From assembly GCA_016931455.1 (NCBI GenBank), contig JAFGES010000040.1, forward strand, positions 1 through 38,642: a stretch of DNA of 38,642 nt, given 5' to 3'. The translations under genes and the position numbers were made by a program. The stretch comes from Desulfobacterales bacterium. GTDB lineage: Bacteria; Desulfobacterota; Desulfobacteria; Desulfobacterales; JAHDSC01. Each line of letters opens with the position of its first letter. Positions within the stretch are counted from its first letter, which is position 1. This document shows positions 37,163 through 38,642 of the stretch, in pieces. The notes under the pieces were generated by a model. That model was not told the origin of the DNA, made no database searches, and saw nothing but the letters and a program-made list of their open reading frames with translations.

Positions 37163-38642
37163 ATGGGTCTAAATATTAACACCAATGTATCCGCACTGAA
37201 TGCTCACAAAAACATGGTCAAAAATGACAACGCCTTATCTTCATCTCTTGAAAGGCTGTCTTCAGGTCTTCGCATCAATAAAGCGGCCGATGATGCATCA
37301 GGCATGTCCATTGCGGACTCATTAAAATCCCAGGCCATGGGGCTCGGGCAGGCAATCCGAAATGCGAATGACGGTATCAATATCGTGCAAACTGCCGATG
37401 CCGCCCTCGAAGAATCCATTAACATCGTTACAACTATAAAAACAAAAGCAATTCAAGCAGCACAAGATGGTCAGACAACTGAATCCCGCCAGACAATCCA
37501 AGCCGATATCACCAAGCTTATGGAAGAACTGGATATGATCGCTCAAACCACTTCTTTTAACGGGCAAAAGCTTCTTTTCGGCAATTTTAGCAATAAAAGC
37601 TTTCAAGTTGGTGCTTATTCGGGTGAAACAGTTAATATTTCCATTGATTCAGCACAATCAACCAAACTGGGTCACGTCACAAGCAGTGATCTAACCCTGA
37701 CCGGAAATGCGCCCGGAACAGTTGAACTTAGTATTTACAGCAACTTACAAAATAAAAGTTTTATAGTTGAATCAGTTGAGGTGGCTTATGACAATAATAG
37801 CGAACACAGTATGGGAGCCCTTGCAGATTCAATTAACAAACTTAGTGACGTCCTGGGTATAACGGCAACTGCTAGTGTGCAGTCTACGACTCAACTAAAC
37901 ATTGCCGCCGGAACTACCAATTCCGATTTTGCAATTAATGGCGTCACCATCGGTCAGGTTAATGTTTTGACAAACGACGCCGATGGCGCCCTTGCCAAAG
38001 CTATTAATTCCAAGACATCTCAACACGGCGTTGTTGCAAGCGTGGATAATGCCGGTTATCTTACATTAAATTCTACCGATCAGAGAGCAATTCAAGTTAC
38101 TTCCAATGTTGGAAGCGGAACCGGAACAGATGCCGTACTAAGAGGATCCGATCTTTCCACCCTTGGTTCTATTCAGCTCAATCAAACCGGTTCCAGCGAG
38201 ATTATCGTCAATGATGTAGGCGGAGGAAATGCCATTGCCCTTACCACTAATTTGGAGGTTGAAGGTAATACTACGACTACCCTGGACTCCACGCTTGCAA
38301 CCGGCTCGCAGTTGGCAGCAGGTTCACAGTTGGAGGCGGGTTGGACAACCGGCCAAACTTTGTCCGGGTCTTGGCTGCTGGGTAATTTTGTAACCACGGA
38401 GGATTCGACTCTAAGTGCCGGATCTGTTTTGGGTAATGGATCTTTGATAAAATCCGGATCCGTTCTCGGTGGTGATGCGGAAATTGCAGCCGTTGCTGCA
38501 ACCGCAGGTAACTTTGAATTAGCAACCGACTCAACACTTCTTTCAGGTTCTATTTTAGCTTCCGGTACTGTTTTTGGGGGTACTGTAGCAACTTCAGGCA
38601 ATACAGCTATTACTACCAATGGAACTGCTACCTTGACGGCCG
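37163..38642 (+). CDS. fliC: Flagellin (5' part; runs off the right edge)
   Basis: Major filament protein exported by the flagellar type III system. Strong AAGGAGGT eight bases before ATG 37163; no stop before the window end, so at least 493 residues. The N-terminal D0/D1 helices are typical (NTNVSALNAHKNM, SSLERLSSGLRINKAADDAS, LGQAIRNANDGINIVQTAD, SFNGQKLLFG, residues 1-140). The middle has a Flagellin_IN type segment (ADGALAKAINSKTSQHGVVA, LTLNSTDQRAIQV near 275-315). From residue about 376 a Ser/Gly/Leu repeat region begins. Rich in Ser/Thr, so a good target for the neighbouring Pse-Maf glycosylation system. Confidence 0.95.
   Translation, partial: MGLNINTNVSALNAHKNMVKNDNALSSSLERLSSGLRINKAADDASGMSIADSLKSQAMGLGQAIRNANDGINIVQTADAALEESINIVTTIKTKAIQAAQDGQTTESRQTIQADITKLMEELDMIAQTTSFNGQKLLFGNFSNKSFQVGAYSGETVNISIDSAQSTKLGHVTSSDLTLTGNAPGTVELSIYSNLQNKSFIVESVEVAYDNNSEHSMGALADSINKLSDVLGITATASVQSTTQLNIAAGTTNSDFAINGVTIGQVNVLTNDADGALAKAINSKTSQHGVVASVDNAGYLTLNSTDQRAIQVTSNVGSGTGTDAVLRGSDLSTLGSIQLNQTGSSEIIVNDVGGGNAIALTTNLEVEGNTTTTLDSTLATGSQLAAGSQLEAGWTTGQTLSGSWLLGNFVTTEDSTLSAGSVLGNGSLIKSGSVLGGDAEIAAVAATAGNFELATDSTLLSGSILASGTVFGGTVATSGNTAITTNGTATLTA
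38288..38581 (+). repeat. Hexapeptide repeats in the flagellin variable domain
   Basis: Residues 376-473 follow a six-residue pattern L-x-x-G-S-x (LATGSQ, LAAGSQ, LEAG; VLGNGS, LIKSGS, VLGGD; LLSGSI, LASGTV). The unit fits the left-handed beta-helix hexapeptide rule. A larger period of about 40 residues begins each time with DSTL (375, 414, 456). The repeat continues toward the window edge. Confidence 0.75.

Overview
The window looks like a chromosomal segment of a motile, Gram-negative, AT-rich bacterium. The most likely home is the Desulfobacterota (former Deltaproteobacteria), probably near the Desulfobacterales. This rests on protein character (RNase Y beside tyrS, a b/b' ATP synthase operon without the a and c genes, a bactofilin behind mre/mrd genes, a ferredoxin-dependent 2-oxoacid oxidoreductase fused to a GltD-like flavoprotein) and is inference, not a database match.

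Layout. (1) 1-383: promoter and boxA-bearing leader of an rRNA operon that runs left out of the window. (2) 384-4757, minus strand: tyrS, rny, a 6S RNA gene, then about 900 bases of decayed sequence holding a broken zapB-like gene and a second protein-like relic, closed by a bidirectional terminator. (3) 4758-16786, minus strand: one long block of growth genes, read as mreB-mreC-mreD-mrdA-rodA-bactofilin (cell elongation) and then atpF'-atpF-atpH-atpA-atpG-atpD-atpC (F1 and stator of ATP synthase). (4) 17134-19149: two peptidoglycan/beta-lactamase-fold enzymes. (5) 19295-20121: tRNA-Pro(GGG), its terminator, a small zinc-ribbon protein and an N-terminally truncated neighbour, perhaps the residue of an island. 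(6) 20197-24817: a four-gene 2-oxoacid:ferredoxin oxidoreductase operon with its promoter.

(7) 25170-38642 is the most interesting part: a flagellin glycosylation locus. A sigma-54 type promoter precedes the plus-strand operon pseB-pseC-pseF-pseG-pseH-pseI-methylase, a complete pathway from UDP-GlcNAc to CMP-pseudaminic acid. Facing it on the minus strand are a second methyltransferase and a large Maf-type glycosyltransferase with TPRs. Diverging from maf is fliC, with a sigma-28 promoter and a leader carrying a CsrA-like hairpin; fliC runs off the right edge.

Unusual points are concentrated in this locus. The first enzyme, PseB, carries an in-frame N-terminal MerR-type DNA-binding domain, and a perfect 10-bp inverted repeat sits at the predicted transcription start of its own operon, suggesting a biosynthetic enzyme that senses and regulates its own pathway. 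The cytidylyltransferase has an unexplained C-terminal domain. pseI has no ATG/GTG/TTG that keeps its conserved N-terminus and seems to start at ATT. The flagellin variable region contains hexapeptide repeats of the kind that form left-handed beta-helices.
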